From Synechococcus sp. AG-673-A03 (GTDB taxonomy: Bacteria > Cyanobacteriota > Cyanobacteriia > PCC-6307 > Cyanobiaceae): a DNA stretch of 42,682 nucleotides. Position numbers and translations under genes: made by a program. The DNA lies in NCBI GenBank assembly GCA_003211275.1, contig QCTE01000012.1, positions 1-42,682 of the forward strand. Direction: 5' to 3'. This document shows, in pieces, positions 15,858 to 25,861 of the stretch. A model generated the notes under the pieces. That model worked only from the letters and a program-made list of their open reading frames with translations. It made no database searches and was not told the origin of the DNA. Every line of letters starts with the position of its first letter. The first letter of the stretch is position 1.

Positions 15858-15951
15858 GCCAGGGGATATCTCTCCTCAGAGCCTATGGGGAGATCGTGTT
15901 GTAACACCGCGAGAAAACCTGGGCGTAGAACTGCTCGTCGCCGTAAAGTTC

Positions 15952-15958
15952 GTTACAC
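15952..15958 (+). promoter_or_regulatory. GTTACAC motif upstream of chlH
   Basis: GTTACAC lies 16 bases before the chlH start codon and the same heptamer occurs on the coding strand upstream of hli (14339-14333). Both contain an intact HLR1-type half-site. A GTAAAG sits next to each, in opposite order. Position close to the start codon argues for a leader or repressor site more than for an activator site. The evidence is only the shared sequence. Confidence 0.25.
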
Positions 15959-15974
15959 AGGTATATACGCGCCG

Positions 15975-18900
15975 ATGTTCACACAGGTCCGCTCCGCCAA
16001 TCGCCGCGTGGCTCCTGTGGAGGGTCAGAACCATAAATCCGTCATGAAGGCGGTGTACGTCGTGCTGGAGCCCCAGTACCAGAACGCACTCACGCAGGCG
16101 GCCACCGCTCTCAACGCCAGCGGAGGCGACCTGGGTATCGAACTCAGCGGCTACCTGATCGAGGAGCTTCGGGACGACACGAATTACGAAGACTTCAAAC
16201 AGGATGTCTCCGAAACGGATGTGTTCATCGCCTCGTTGATCTTCATCGAAGATCTGGCTCAAAAAGTCGTCGATGCCGTCACCCCCCATCGCGATCGTCT
16301 CAAAGCCGCGGTTGTCTTTCCCTCCATGCCGGAGGTGATGCGTCTCAACAAACTGGGCAGCTTCTCGATGGCTCAGCTTGGGCAGAGCAAGAGCGCCATT
16401 GCCGGGTTCATGAAAAAGCGCAAGGAGGCTGGCGGCGCTGGTTTCCAGGACGCCATGCTCAAGCTCCTCAACACCCTGCCCACTGTTCTCAAATATCTGC
16501 CTGTTGAGAAGGCGCAGGACGCGCGCAGCTTCATGCTCAGTTTCCAGTACTGGCTGGGTGGAACACCAGACAATTTGCGCAACTTCCTACTGATGCTGGC
16601 TGACAAATACGTCTTCCCTGCAGAGGAGGGCGAGGAGCGTCCTGTCATGGACGTTGCAGCCCCCGAAGTCTTTCCTGACCTCGGGATCTGGCATCCACTG
16701 GCTCCATCGATGTTCGAGGACCTCAGGGAATACCTCAACTGGACCTCAAGCCGCACCGATCTCTCTGATCAAGCCCTGAAAGGGCCAGTGATCGGTCTTG
16801 TGCTTCAGCGCAGCCACATTGTGACCGGAGACGATGCCCACTACGTGGCGACGATCCAGGAATTGGAGTTCCGTGGTGCCCGGGTGATTCCCATCTTCTG
16901 CGGAGGGCTCGACTTCTCCAAGCCCGTCAATGCCTTCTTCTACGACCCTCTCAATCCAGAGCAACCTCTTGTTGACGGCATCGTCTCCCTCACTGGTTTT
17001 GCTCTGGTGGGTGGCCCTGCCCGTCAAGACCATCCAAAGGCAGTCGAATCACTGAAAAAGCTCAATCGTCCCTACATGGTGGCTCTGCCGCTGGTGTTTC
17101 AGACGACCCAGGAATGGGAAGACAGTGATCTCGGCCTGCATCCGGTTCAAGTCGCACTCCAAATCGCCATTCCCGAGCTCGATGGTGCGATCGAACCGAT
17201 TGTTCTCTCCGGTAGAGATGACGCCACCGGCAAAGCTCACACACTGCAGGATCGGGTTGATGCGATCGCTGAACGGGCGATCAGGTGGTCATCTCTGCGC
17301 ATCAAACCCCGCGTTGACAAGAAACTGGCGATCACGGTGTTCAGCTTCCCGCCCGACAAGGGCAACGTGGGCACAGCGGCCTATCTCGATGTTTTCGGCT
17401 CCATCCATCGCGTCATGGAGGAGATGAAAGCAAAGGGATACGACGTGAAGGATCTACCTGCCACACCCCGAGGCTTACTGGAAGCCGTGATCAATGACGC
17501 CAACGCCATGCAGGGCTCTCCAGAGCTTTCGATCGCGCACCGGATGAGCGTCGAGGAATACGAACGACTCACTCCCTACTCAGAACGGCTTGAAGAGAAC
17601 TGGGGAAAACCCCCCGGCAATCTGAACAGTGATGGTCAGAACCTGCTGGTGTTCGGCAGACACTTCGGCAACGTCTTTGTCGGCGTTCAACCCACCTTTG
17701 GCTACGAGGGTGACCCCATGCGTCTGCTCTATTCACGCAGCGCCAGCCCTCATCACGGATTTGCCGCCTACTACACCTATCTGGAAAAAATCTGGAAGGC
17801 CGATGCAGTGCTGCACTTCGGCACCCACGGCTCGCTCGAATTCATGCCCGGTAAACAGATGGGCATGAGTGAAACCTGTTACCCCGACTCGCTGATCGGT
17901 TCCCTGCCGAACCTCTACTACTACGCAGCCAACAATCCCTCTGAAGCCACGATCGCCAAACGTCGTGGTTACGCATCAACGATCAGCTACCTCACTCCAC
18001 CCGCGGAGAACGCTGGGCTTTACAGGGGGCTCAAAGAACTTGGCGAATTGGTGGGCTCCTACCAACAACTCCGTGAGGGTGGTCGCGGCGTTCAGATCGT
18101 CAACACCATTGTTGAAACCGCTCGCCAATGCAACCTCGACAAGGATGTTGATCTCCCCGAGGAGGAGGCCTCAGCACTTGATCTGGAAGGCCGCGACGCC
18201 CTCGTTGGTGCCGTTTACCGCCAACTGATGGAGATCGAGAGCCGTCTGCTTCCCTGCGGACTCCACACCATCGGCAAGCCTCCCACCGCCGAGGAAGCCA
18301 TTGCCACCCTCGTCAACATCGCAGCTCTGGAACGAGATGAAGACGAACTTCGTTCCCTTCCAGGCCTGTTGGCTGAATCCATCAATCGAACGATCGAAGA
18401 CGTCTACAAAGGAAATGACAACGGTGTTCTTGCTGATGTTGAGCTCAACCGCACCATCACCGAGACATCGCGTGCAGCGATCTCCGCCATGGTCCGGTCT
18501 GTCACCGGCAGTGACGGACGAGTCAATCTGCGCAACAACTGGTCGTGGTTCAACGACCTGCTGACCCGCTTCGGCTTCAAGCTGCCTACACCATGGCTCA
18601 AGGCCTGCAAAACCAACGGGTTCAGTGAGATCGATCCAACGGAGCTCGACAGGCTGTTCGGCTATCTGCGTTTCTGCCTTGAGCAGATTTGCGCCGACAT
18701 GGAGATGGAGAGTCTTCTGAAAGCACTCGATGGCGAATACATCCTCCCGGGTCCTGGCGGTGATCCGATTCGTAATCCCGGGGTTCTCCCCAGTGGCAAA
18801 AACATCCACGCTCTTGATCCTCAGGCGATCCCAACCCGAGCTGCTGTTGCCGCTGCCAAAGGGGTGGTTGACAAGTTGATCGAGCGTCAACGCGAGGAGC

Positions 18901-19991
18901 AAGGAGACTGGCCCGAAACCATTGCCTGCGTCCTCTGGGGCACGGACAACATCAAGACCTACGGAGAATCTCTGGCCCAGATTCTCTGGTTTGTGGGTGT
19001 GAAACCCATGCCTGACTCCGTTGGTCGAGTCAACAAACTTGAGCTCATTGCTCTTGAGGAGCTGGGACGCCCCCGTGTTGATGTGGTGGTGAACTGCTCT
19101 GGAGTCTTCCGCGATCTGTTCATCAACCAGATGGCACTGATCGATCAGGCCGTGAAGATGGCTGCCGAAGCTGATGAGCCGCTTGAGCAAAATTTTGTGC
19201 GCAAACACGCCCTTGAGCAGGCTGAAAAAGAGGGAAGCAGCTTGCGAGACGCGGCTTGTCGGGTGTTCTCGAATGCCAGTGGCAGCTACAGCTCCAACGT
19301 GAATCTGGCCGTTGAAAACAGCACCTGGGAAGAGGAAGGCGAGCTGCAGGAGATGTATCTCTCAAGGAAAACCTTTGCCTTCAATGCCGACAATCCTGGT
19401 GAGATGAACCAGAAGCGTGATGTCTTCGAAAATGTCATGAAAACCGCCGACGTCACCTTCCAGAATCTGGATTCCGCTGAGATCTCCCTCACCGATGTGA
19501 GTCACTATTTCGACTCTGATCCCACCAAACTGATCGCTGGTCTGCGTGATGACGGCAAGGCACCCACCAGCTACATCGCCGATACGACCACGGCCAATGC
19601 TCAGGTGCGTTCCCTGAACGAGACGATTCGTCTCGACTCGCGGACCAAACTTCTCAATCCGAAGTGGTACGAGGGAATGCTCGACTCGGGTTATGAGGGT
19701 GTTCGAGAAGTGGCAAAGCGGCTTAATTTCACTCTTGGCTGGAGTGCCACCAGTGGCTCAGTTGACAACTTCGTCTATGAAGAAGCCAACGAGACGTTCA
19801 TCAACGATCCTGAAATGCGCCAGCGGCTTCTGGATCTGAATCCCAACAGTTTCCGCCGCATTGTGGGGACGTTGCTCGAGGTGCACGGTCGTGGTTACTG
19901 GGAGACCTCCGACGAAAACATCGAACAGCTCCAGGAGCTCTACCAGGAAGTTGAGGATCGGATTGAGGGCGTCACGACCGCCGAATCCTGA
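15975..19991 (+). CDS. chlH: Magnesium chelatase subunit H
   Basis: ChlH is the large porphyrin-binding subunit of Mg-chelatase, which with ChlD and ChlI inserts Mg2+ into protoporphyrin IX, the first committed step of chlorophyll synthesis. At 1338 residues it has the family length. The N-terminal domain ([20 protein letters not shown]) is the ChlH-specific DUF3479 region, and the CobN/Mg-chelatase core includes [18 protein letters not shown] followed by [16 protein letters not shown]. An open frame extends upstream to 15885, but the ATG at 15975 ([11 protein letters not shown]) precedes conserved sequence directly. chlD, chlI and gun4 are not in the window. The gene ends with its own terminator hairpin. 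Confidence 0.97.
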   Translation: MFTQVRSANRRVAPVEGQNHKSVMKAVYVVLEPQYQNALTQAATALNASGGDLGIELSGYLIEELRDDTNYEDFKQDVSETDVFIASLIFIEDLAQKVVDAVTPHRDRLKAAVVFPSMPEVMRLNKLGSFSMAQLGQSKSAIAGFMKKRKEAGGAGFQDAMLKLLNTLPTVLKYLPVEKAQDARSFMLSFQYWLGGTPDNLRNFLLMLADKYVFPAEEGEERPVMDVAAPEVFPDLGIWHPLAPSMFEDLREYLNWTSSRTDLSDQALKGPVIGLVLQRSHIVTGDDAHYVATIQELEFRGARVIPIFCGGLDFSKPVNAFFYDPLNPEQPLVDGIVSLTGFALVGGPARQDHPKAVESLKKLNRPYMVALPLVFQTTQEWEDSDLGLHPVQVALQIAIPELDGAIEPIVLSGRDDATGKAHTLQDRVDAIAERAIRWSSLRIKPRVDKKLAITVFSFPPDKGNVGTAAYLDVFGSIHRVMEEMKAKGYDVKDLPATPRGLLEAVINDANAMQGSPELSIAHRMSVEEYERLTPYSERLEENWGKPPGNLNSDGQNLLVFGRHFGNVFVGVQPTFGYEGDPMRLLYSRSASPHHGFAAYYTYLEKIWKADAVLHFGTHGSLEFMPGKQMGMSETCYPDSLIGSLPNLYYYAANNPSEATIAKRRGYASTISYLTPPAENAGLYRGLKELGELVGSYQQLREGGRGVQIVNTIVETARQCNLDKDVDLPEEEASALDLEGRDALVGAVYRQLMEIESRLLPCGLHTIGKPPTAEEAIATLVNIAALERDEDELRSLPGLLAESINRTIEDVYKGNDNGVLADVELNRTITETSRAAISAMVRSVTGSDGRVNLRNNWSWFNDLLTRFGFKLPTPWLKACKTNGFSEIDPTELDRLFGYLRFCLEQICADMEMESLLKALDGEYILPGPGGDPIRNPGVLPSGKNIHALDPQAIPTRAAVAAAKGVVDKLIERQREEQGDWPETIACVLWGTDNIKTYGESLAQILWFVGVKPMPDSVGRVNKLELIALEELGRPRVDVVVNCSGVFRDLFINQMALIDQAVKMAAEADEPLEQNFVRKHALEQAEKEGSSLRDAACRVFSNASGSYSSNVNLAVENSTWEEEGELQEMYLSRKTFAFNADNPGEMNQKRDVFENVMKTADVTFQNLDSAEISLTDVSHYFDSDPTKLIAGLRDDGKAPTSYIADTTTANAQVRSLNETIRLDSRTKLLNPKWYEGMLDSGYEGVREVAKRLNFTLGWSATSGSVDNFVYEEANETFINDPEMRQRLLDLNPNSFRRIVGTLLEVHGRGYWETSDENIEQLQELYQEVEDRIEGVTTAES

Positions 19992-20026
19992 ACACTGACC
20001 TCTCAGCGCTGAGATTTCAGCCATTC

Positions 20027-20053
20027 AGCCGGTGCTCTGACACCGGCTTGTTT
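20027..20053 (+). terminator. Intrinsic terminator after chlH
   Basis: AGCCGGTG (20027-20034) and CACCGGCT (20041-20048) form a perfect 8-bp GC-rich stem with a 6-base loop followed by TGTTT, 36 bases past the chlH stop. The T run is short. A 12-bp palindrome, CTCAGCGCTGAG (20002-20013), lies just before it. The gene on the other strand ends at 20073, so the hairpin may serve both. Confidence 0.65.
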
Positions 20054-20072
20054 CATGGGTGGCCACCTCAGT

Positions 20073-20477
20073 TCACTGCGGCAGCGAACAACGCTCCTGA
20101 CAAAGCTGATCCAGCGATGCACGGTTGGTGATCTTCAGCCGATAGCGCGCCCAGATGCCATAAAGACCATCAACCACTGGCCCGATCACTGGCCAGCGGG
20201 TTGGTGCATACAGCCAGCCGAGACCGATCAAGCGATAGGCCTCGCGAAACACCGCGACATCAGTCAGCACTGTTCCGTTGGACTGAATGGCATGAATCCT
20301 TGCCATTGCCTGGCGATAGCTAATGCCGGACCAATCCTCTGGGGAATAGTCCTGTGCATCAACGTCAATAAAGCGGATGGACTGATCGCGATCCTTGCGA
20401 CGCAGAAACGTCACCTCGCGAACACAAAGTGGACATCCCCCGTCGTAAAGCAGGGTGAGCTCAGGGCTCGTGCTCAT
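20073..20477 (-). CDS. DCC-family thiol-disulfide oxidoreductase-like protein (DUF393)
   Basis: The 134-residue protein begins with the family motif LLYDGGCPLCVREV, where Cys15-Pro-Leu-Cys18 forms the CxxC of the DCC (DUF393) family, and continues with the usual RFIDVDAQD and VFREAYRLIGLGW segments. Proteins of this family have a thioredoxin-like fold and are thought to handle thiol-disulfide exchange, but substrates are mostly unknown. It is on the minus strand, 33 bp downstream of folP, so it may be the last gene of a tpiA-folP run. Confidence 0.85.
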   Translation of the reverse strand: MSTSPELTLLYDGGCPLCVREVTFLRRKDRDQSIRFIDVDAQDYSPEDWSGISYRQAMARIHAIQSNGTVLTDVAVFREAYRLIGLGWLYAPTRWPVIGPVVDGLYGIWARYRLKITNRASLDQLCQERCSLPQ

Positions 20478-20510
20478 GTATGCCTCACGAAAGGGTCTGT
20501 TCTAGCCAGC

Positions 20511-21365
20511 TCAGTCACGAACGTTGGCGGGCGAACCTTGCCGAGCCACCGCCGCAGCCATGGTCACCACCTGATGGATCGGCCCTACATCGTGGACTCG
20601 CACCACGTGGACCCCAGCCTCCACAGCCCTGGCGCAGACAGCAGCTGTCCCCCAGATCCTTGCCTTGGCTCGGGGCTGGTCAAGAACAGCACCGATAAAA
20701 CGTTTACGGGAAGGGCCAAGCAACAGCGGAATGCCGTCCTGCTGAAGCTCGTCCAACTGTCTGATCAGCCGCAGATTCTGGTCTGTGGTCTTCGCGAAGC
20801 CAAGACCTGGATCCCAAATCAGCTGTTCCCTGCTCAGTCCTGCTTGGAGAGCTCGGTCGGTGCTGAGCCTGAGTTCCTGCAACACTCCGGCAACAACGCC
20901 CTGTTCGCCGTAATCGGTGTAGTCGTCCATGGTCTGACTGTCACCACGACTGTGCATCAGCACGTATGGGCAACCAGCATCGGCGACCAACGCGAGCATG
21001 ACCGGGTCGCGCCTGCCTCCACTGACATCATTGATCCAATCAGCACCGGCCTCCAGAGCAGCTCGGGCCACGGATGCCCGAAATGTGTCGACAGACAGAA
21101 TCACCTGCGGATGGGCTGCACGAATGCTTTGAAGGCAGGGGAGAAGACGCGACAGCTCTTCTTCCGGACCCACATCAACAGCACCAGGCCGTGTGCTCTG
21201 GGCACCGAGATCAAGCACCTGCGCTCCATCGCGCAGCTGACGTGACGCCTCGTTCAAGGCCAGATCCACACGGTTGAAACGTCCTCCATCACTGAAGGAG
21301 TCCGGGGTGAGGTTGATCACCCCCATCACAGCCGGGCGATGGCCCCAGCAGTCGGGATGACGCAT
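20511..21365 (-). CDS. folP: Dihydropteroate synthase
   Basis: FolP condenses p-aminobenzoate with 6-hydroxymethyl-dihydropterin diphosphate in folate synthesis. The 284-residue protein has the signature GVINLTPDSFSDGG (15-28), LDLGAQSTRPGA, the DINDVSGG-like WINDVSGGRRDP, and DPGLGFAKT, all parts of the pterin site in the TIM barrel. The ATG at 21365 is the first Met and lies 6 bp past the tpiA stop, so the pair is cotranscribed. A long frame on the opposite strand is a shadow. Confidence 0.94.
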   Translation of the reverse strand: MRHPDCWGHRPAVMGVINLTPDSFSDGGRFNRVDLALNEASRQLRDGAQVLDLGAQSTRPGAVDVGPEEELSRLLPCLQSIRAAHPQVILSVDTFRASVARAALEAGADWINDVSGGRRDPVMLALVADAGCPYVLMHSRGDSQTMDDYTDYGEQGVVAGVLQELRLSTDRALQAGLSREQLIWDPGLGFAKTTDQNLRLIRQLDELQQDGIPLLLGPSRKRFIGAVLDQPRAKARIWGTAAVCARAVEAGVHVVRVHDVGPIHQVVTMAAAVARQGSPANVRD

Positions 21366-21371
21366 GACGAA

Positions 21372-22103
21372 TCAGGCGACCTGATAGTTGGCGATGCGAG
21401 CGAAGCTTTCAGCATCCAGTGACGCCCCACCCACGAGCACACCGTCAATATCACTCATGCCCATGAGCTCATCGATGTTTCCGGGCTTGACGGATCCTCC
21501 GTACTGAATGATCAGATCAGGAGCACCGACCCAACTACGAATCAGGCCACAAATTCGGTTCGCCTCCGATGATTCGCAGGTCTTGCCGGTGCCGATGGCC
21601 CAGATGGGTTCATAGGCAACGACAAGACGATTTGGATCCAGTCCTTCGAGGCCCTGCTCGACCTGACGGCGGATCACGCGCTCAGCTTCACCACGGCTGC
21701 GCTGTTCATCACTTTCTCCAACGCAGACGATGGGAATCAGGCCATGGGCTTGAGCTGAACGCGCACGATGATTGATCTGCTCATCACTCTCACTGAAATA
21801 CTTGCGCGGCTCGCTATGTCCAACGATCGCGTAACGCACTCCATGCTCTTCCAGCATTGATGGAGCGATCTCACCGGTGAACGCGCCCTCGGCTTCCCAG
21901 TGCACGTTCTGACTTGAAATCTCCAGCCGTGATCCTGAAGTGACTTCAGCGGTGGTGCTGATCGCCGTAAATGGAGGCGCAACCACCAATTCACGATCAT
22001 CAGGCGTGTCGGCGATCAGTGGCAGAAATGTGGCCAACCAGTCCCGGGCCTGGGCGCACGTCATGTGCATCTTCCAGTTTCCAGCAATCACCGGTTTGCC
22101 CAC
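21372..22103 (-). CDS. tpiA: Triose-phosphate isomerase
   Basis: TpiA interconverts dihydroxyacetone phosphate and glyceraldehyde 3-phosphate in the Calvin cycle and glycolysis. Catalytic residues are all visible: Asn9 and Lys11 in AGNWKMHM, His96 in [10 protein letters not shown] and Glu165 in [11 protein letters not shown], with the phosphate-binding GG near the C-terminus ([11 protein letters not shown]). The 243 residues match the family. The start is GTG at 22103 with AGAGGA upstream at a proper distance. It leads the tpiA-folP pair. Confidence 0.95.
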   Translation of the reverse strand: MGKPVIAGNWKMHMTCAQARDWLATFLPLIADTPDDRELVVAPPFTAISTTAEVTSGSRLEISSQNVHWEAEGAFTGEIAPSMLEEHGVRYAIVGHSEPRKYFSESDEQINHRARSAQAHGLIPIVCVGESDEQRSRGEAERVIRRQVEQGLEGLDPNRLVVAYEPIWAIGTGKTCESSEANRICGLIRSWVGAPDLIIQYGGSVKPGNIDELMGMSDIDGVLVGGASLDAESFARIANYQVA

Positions 22104-22163
22104 GCTTGCGTCCTCTGCGGCTCAGCAGCAGCCAACTTACGGTCCTACGGGAGCAAAGTCGTC

Positions 22164-22346
22164 TCAGATCTTCGTGACGACAGCCTGATCGCCACCCACA
22201 ATCACGCAATCCCCGAGCTTGAGCTGTCGACCGCGCTGAGTCACAACGCTGTCATTCACACGCACTTGCCCGCCCTGGATCAACATCTTGGCCTCACCAC
22301 CGGTGCTAACCCATCCTTGCCATTTCAGGAACTGATCGAGTCGCAT
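22164..22346 (-). CDS. S4-domain RNA-binding protein
   Basis: The 60-residue product is a single S4 domain: MRLDQFLKWQGWVSTGGEAK, then the loop QGGQVRVNDSVVTQRGRQL and a C-terminal strand. It belongs to the small YbcJ/YaaA-like S4 group, which binds structured RNA, probably rRNA. The motif for RNA contact (LIQGGQVRVN) is intact. It begins 41 bp from the start of the ABC transporter on the other strand and is followed after 60 bp by tpiA. Coding is very likely; the exact RNA target is unknown. Confidence 0.85.
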   Translation of the reverse strand: MRLDQFLKWQGWVSTGGEAKMLIQGGQVRVNDSVVTQRGRQLKLGDCVIVGGDQAVVTKI

Positions 22347-22387
22347 CAGCCCAAGAGATCACGAAAGAGCATTGATAGTGTGACGCG

Positions 22388-24130
22388 ATGCTGAAAACCT
22401 CCGAGGCAGGATTCCGCAGGCTGCTGCCATTGCTGCGTCCGCACCTGCCCCAGCTGAGCCTCGGGCTGGTCTGCATGCTCATCTATGTGAGCAGCTTTCT
22501 GTTGCTGCTCAACCTCGCGGGTTCCCTCTTCCCCGCACTGGGATCGAGGGATCTTGGGCGGGTGCTCGGGTTGATCGGGCAGGGCGTTCTGATTTTCGCG
22601 ATCCAGAAACTGGCTCAGTTCGGCCAGGACTCCCTGTTGGCCGGACCAGCCCTTCAGGTGAGCAAGACCCTGCGCAGCAGTCTGTTTCATCGTCTGCAGA
22701 CCGTTGAACTGGGAGCACTGGAAAAACTCTCAGCAGGCGATCTCACTTACCGACTGACCGAAGACGCGGATCGTGTCAGCGAAGTGCTGTACAAATCGAT
22801 TCACGACACACTGCCAAGTGCGCTCCAGCTGCTGGCGGTGCTGGGGTACATGCTCTGGCTGGACTGGAAACTCACTGCTTCCATCCTGCTGCTGGCACCG
22901 TTGATCATCTGGCTGATCAGCCTGTTTGGCGCCAAGGTGATGGAGGCCACCGAACGCAGTCAGAAAAAAGTGAGCGAACTGGCCGGTTTGCTCGGCGAGG
23001 CCATCGAGGGCCTGCCGCTTGTGCGTGCATTTGCCGCAGAGCCCTGGCTTCAAGGTCGATTTGAAGACGAAATTGATCAGCATCGTCAGGCTCGACATCG
23101 CACCTACAGCCTTGTTGCGCTGCAGCATCCGGTGGTGGGCATGATCGAAGTGGTAGGCCTTTTCTCCGTGCTGGGACTGGCCGCCTGGAGGATTCAGAAC
23201 GATGGCCTGAGCATTGCTGGCTTAAGCAGCTACCTCACCGGCCTTGTGGTGCTGATCGACCCCATTGCTCATGTCACCAACAACTTCAATGAATTTCAGC
23301 AGGGCCAGGCTTCGCTGCGACGACTGCGCCAGATCGAACAGGAGCCACAGGAACCTGCGGATCCGGATCCGGCCTTGCCGATTGGTCGACCTGCAGGTCA
23401 CCTGAATCTGGATCGCGTCCACTTTGCTTACGGGAATGGCAAACCGGTGCTTCGTGATATCAATTTGACCATCGAAGCCGGTCAGGTGGTGGCGCTGGTT
23501 GGCCCATCCGGTGCCGGCAAAAGCACATTGTTCTCCCTGCTTCTGCGCTTCAACAGTGCCCAGTCAGGAGAGATCGAGCTGGATGGGAACAACCTGGCGC
23601 AAGTGAAAGCGCGCGAACTCAGGCAGCAGGTCGCCCTGGTGCCCCAGCGCACAACGGTGTTCTCCGGCAGCATTGCCGAGGCGATTCGTTTCGGCAGACC
23701 AGCAAGCCATGATCAGCTGCTCGAAGCAGCCCGTCTGGCCAATGCCCACGACTTCATCATGGCCTTGCCAGATGGCTACGAGACGAAGCTGGAAGAACGC
23801 GGTACCAATGTGTCTGGGGGCCAGCTGCAGCGCATTGCCATTGCCAGAGCCGTGCTGGGAAATCCCGCGGTGCTGTTGCTCGATGAAGCCACCAGCGCCC
23901 TAGACGCTGAGGCTGAGGCGGCTGTTCAGCTGGGACTGCGCCAGGCAATGCATGGCCGCACCGTGCTGGTGATTGCGCACCGACTGGCCACGGTGCAGGA
24001 AGCCGACCAGATCGTGGTGCTTGACCGTGGCCAAATCAGTGAACGTGGCAGCCATGATCAGTTGATGGCGAACAACGGTCGCTATCGAGATCTGTGTGAA
24101 CGCCAAATGATTCGCGATCGGTGCGGCTAA
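22388..24130 (+). CDS. ABC exporter, fused permease and ATPase (MsbA-like)
   Basis: This 580-residue half-transporter has about six membrane helices in the first 310 residues and a nucleotide-binding domain in the rest. The domain has Walker A GPSGAGKST, a Q loop (VALVPQRT), the signature NVSGGQLQRIAIARA, Walker B VLLLDEATSALD and the switch His in VIAHRLATV. It should act as a homodimer or heterodimer exporter of lipid, peptide or drug type; the sequence does not decide the substrate. It ends by overlapping the upstream region of the DUF6447 gene, the two being 35 bp apart if that gene starts at 24166. Confidence 0.93.
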   Translation: MLKTSEAGFRRLLPLLRPHLPQLSLGLVCMLIYVSSFLLLLNLAGSLFPALGSRDLGRVLGLIGQGVLIFAIQKLAQFGQDSLLAGPALQVSKTLRSSLFHRLQTVELGALEKLSAGDLTYRLTEDADRVSEVLYKSIHDTLPSALQLLAVLGYMLWLDWKLTASILLLAPLIIWLISLFGAKVMEATERSQKKVSELAGLLGEAIEGLPLVRAFAAEPWLQGRFEDEIDQHRQARHRTYSLVALQHPVVGMIEVVGLFSVLGLAAWRIQNDGLSIAGLSSYLTGLVVLIDPIAHVTNNFNEFQQGQASLRRLRQIEQEPQEPADPDPALPIGRPAGHLNLDRVHFAYGNGKPVLRDINLTIEAGQVVALVGPSGAGKSTLFSLLLRFNSAQSGEIELDGNNLAQVKARELRQQVALVPQRTTVFSGSIAEAIRFGRPASHDQLLEAARLANAHDFIMALPDGYETKLEERGTNVSGGQLQRIAIARAVLGNPAVLLLDEATSALDAEAEAAVQLGLRQAMHGRTVLVIAHRLATVQEADQIVVLDRGQISERGSHDQLMANNGRYRDLCERQMIRDRCG

Positions 24131-24165
24131 GTTTCGTTGGATTCAACAGTGACTCAGTCCATCCG

Positions 24166-24390
24166 ATGACCGCAACGCCAGCAGAAAATCCAGTGCTCAC
24201 CTTCGAAGGCAAGCGCTACAACCTCAATGAACTGCCTGAAGATCTGAAGGAACTGGTGCGCGGCATGCAGGTCGCCGATGCGCAATTACGGATGCACGAA
24301 GACACCCTGAAAGTTCTGGCAGTGGGACGTCAGTCGATGGCCATGCAGCTGAATGAGCGCCTGAAGAACGTCACCCCGATGCCCGATTAA
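24166..24390 (+). CDS. DUF6447-like small protein
   Basis: The 74-residue protein LTFEGKRYNLNELPEDLKEL-VRGMQVADAQLRMHEDTLKV (read as two adjoining parts) matches a small picocyanobacterial family that I recall as DUF6447, with the helical heptad pattern VRGMQVADAQLRMHEDTL and LAVGRQSMAMQLNERL. It may form a coiled coil. Function is unknown. I use the ATG at 24166 because sequence before it is unlike the family; an upstream GTG at 24121 overlaps the ABC gene. It is probably cotranscribed with the ABC exporter and ends just before a strong terminator. Confidence 0.75.
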   Translation: MTATPAENPVLTFEGKRYNLNELPEDLKELVRGMQVADAQLRMHEDTLKVLAVGRQSMAMQLNERLKNVTPMPD

Positions 24391-24430
24391 GGCTGAGCGA
24401 TCAAGAGACCCGCACAAGCCTCACTTTCAA

Positions 24431-24460
24431 AAAAGCCTCCGGCGAATGCCGGAGGCTTTT
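24431..24460. terminator. Bidirectional intrinsic terminator
   Basis: AAAAGCCTCCGGC (24431-24443) pairs perfectly with GCCGGAGGCTTTT (24448-24460) over a GAAT loop, giving a 13-bp stem. T runs flank it on both strands (four on the plus, six on the minus). It separates the plus-strand DUF6447 gene from the minus-strand symporter, and serves both. Confidence 0.9.
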
Positions 24461-24487
24461 CCACACCGGATCGCTCAGCCGATGCGC

Positions 24488-25861
24488 TCAGTTGGATGAT
24501 TCCGACGCATCGGGGAAGCGATAACGACGGGTGAGCTCAAACACTGTTCCTGACAACAGCAACAGCGCGATCAGGTTGGGAATGGCCATCAGGCCATTGA
24601 GAGTATCCGCGACACCCCACACCACTCCGCGATCGCCGACCAACGAACCGATCACCACCACAGCCACCCAGACGCCCCTGAAAGGAAGAATCGCCTTCAC
24701 CCCGAAAAGATATTCGGTGCAGCGTTCGCCATAGAAACTCCACCCGAGAACGGTGGTGAACGCGAAAACGAGCAGACCGAAGGTGACGATCCAACCCGAA
24801 CCGGCCAGTGCCTCATTGAAGGCTGCGATCGACAGCTCAGACCCCGACAATCCACCTCCAGCAATCCCACTGACCAGGATCACAAGGGCAGTGAGCGTGC
24901 AGATAATCATCGTGTCGATGAAGGTGCCGAGCATCGCCACCGTGCCCTGACGGACGGGGTCATCAGTGCGCGCAGCAGCATGGGCAATCGGTGCACTGCC
25001 CAGACCGGCTTCATTGGAGAAAATCCCCCGTTTGAATCCCATCAAAATCACCTGCGTGAGCGTGCCCGTTGCAGCTGCCTGTCCAGTGAATGCATTGCTG
25101 AAAATGCTGGCGAAAGCGTCACCGACGCTGCCGATGTTGGCCCAGAGAATGATCAGGCAGGCGAGCACATAGGCGATCGCCATGAACGGCACAATCGCGG
25201 AGGCGGCCTTGGAGATCCGGCGTACACCGCCGATGATCACGGCAAAGACCAACACCCCTAGGACCACGGCTGTCACTTCCCGAGGCACCCCCAGCCCAAG
25301 CAATGCACTGGAGACTTCAAAGCACTGAACGCCGTTGCCGATGCCAAAACCGGCCAGCATGCCAAACAGAGCGAACACTCCTCCGAGCCAGACCCATCGA
25401 GGACCAAGACCTTTGCTGATGTAATACATCGGCCCACCGACGTGGTCACCCAGGTCATCCACCTCGCGGTAGTGAACCGCCAGAACAGCTTCGGCGTATT
25501 TGGTGGCAATGCCAAAGAAGGCGATCAACCACATCCAGAAGACCGCACCTGGCCCACCGATGGCGATCGCTCCTGCCACACCGGCGATATTTCCGGTGCC
25601 GACGGTGGCCGCCAGCGATGTCATCAGAGCCTGGAAGGAACTGATGTCACCCTCAGCTTCCTGGTCTGAAGGGGCCAACATCATGCGCACTCCATAGGGG
25701 AGCCGCAGGATCGGCATGAAGCGCAGACCGACCATCAGCAAAACGCCGGTGATCGAAATCAGACCCACGGTCGGCCATCCCCAGGCGAAGGAACTGACCG
25801 GACCATTGATGGCGGTGATGACGCTATCGAAGTTGTCGACAGCGCTGGCAGAAACTGACAT
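24488..25861 (-). CDS. Sodium:alanine symporter (AGCS family)
   Basis: The 457-residue membrane protein matches the alanine/glycine:cation symporter family. It has about 10-11 hydrophobic helices and conserved segments including SLAATVGTGNIAGVAGAIAIGGPGAVFWMW (in part TVGTGNIAGVAGAIAIGG), the GGPMYYISKGLG loop and SNEAGLGSAPIAHAAA. It takes up alanine or glycine with Na+. Its ATG overlaps the stop codon of the DUF3386 gene (TGATG), so the two are coupled in translation. Substrate specificity is not decided by the sequence. Confidence 0.92.
   Translation of the reverse strand: MSVSASAVDNFDSVITAINGPVSSFAWGWPTVGLISITGVLLMVGLRFMPILRLPYGVRMMLAPSDQEAEGDISSFQALMTSLAATVGTGNIAGVAGAIAIGGPGAVFWMWLIAFFGIATKYAEAVLAVHYREVDDLGDHVGGPMYYISKGLGPRWVWLGGVFALFGMLAGFGIGNGVQCFEVSSALLGLGVPREVTAVVLGVLVFAVIIGGVRRISKAASAIVPFMAIAYVLACLIILWANIGSVGDAFASIFSNAFTGQAAATGTLTQVILMGFKRGIFSNEAGLGSAPIAHAAARTDDPVRQGTVAMLGTFIDTMIICTLTALVILVSGIAGGGLSGSELSIAAFNEALAGSGWIVTFGLLVFAFTTVLGWSFYGERCTEYLFGVKAILPFRGVWVAVVVIGSLVGDRGVVWGVADTLNGLMAIPNLIALLLLSGTVFELTRRYRFPDASESSN

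Noticed and set aside
18171-19208. 345-codon frame antisense to chlH
   Set aside because: Long antisense frames arise from the codon bias of GC-rich genes; chlH is certain here.
20055-21245. 396-codon plus-strand frame
   Set aside because: It is antisense to DUF393 and folP, both with clear catalytic motifs.
24457-24465. Exact DnaA-box sequence TTTTCCACA
   Set aside because: It is formed by the T run of the bidirectional terminator and stands alone.
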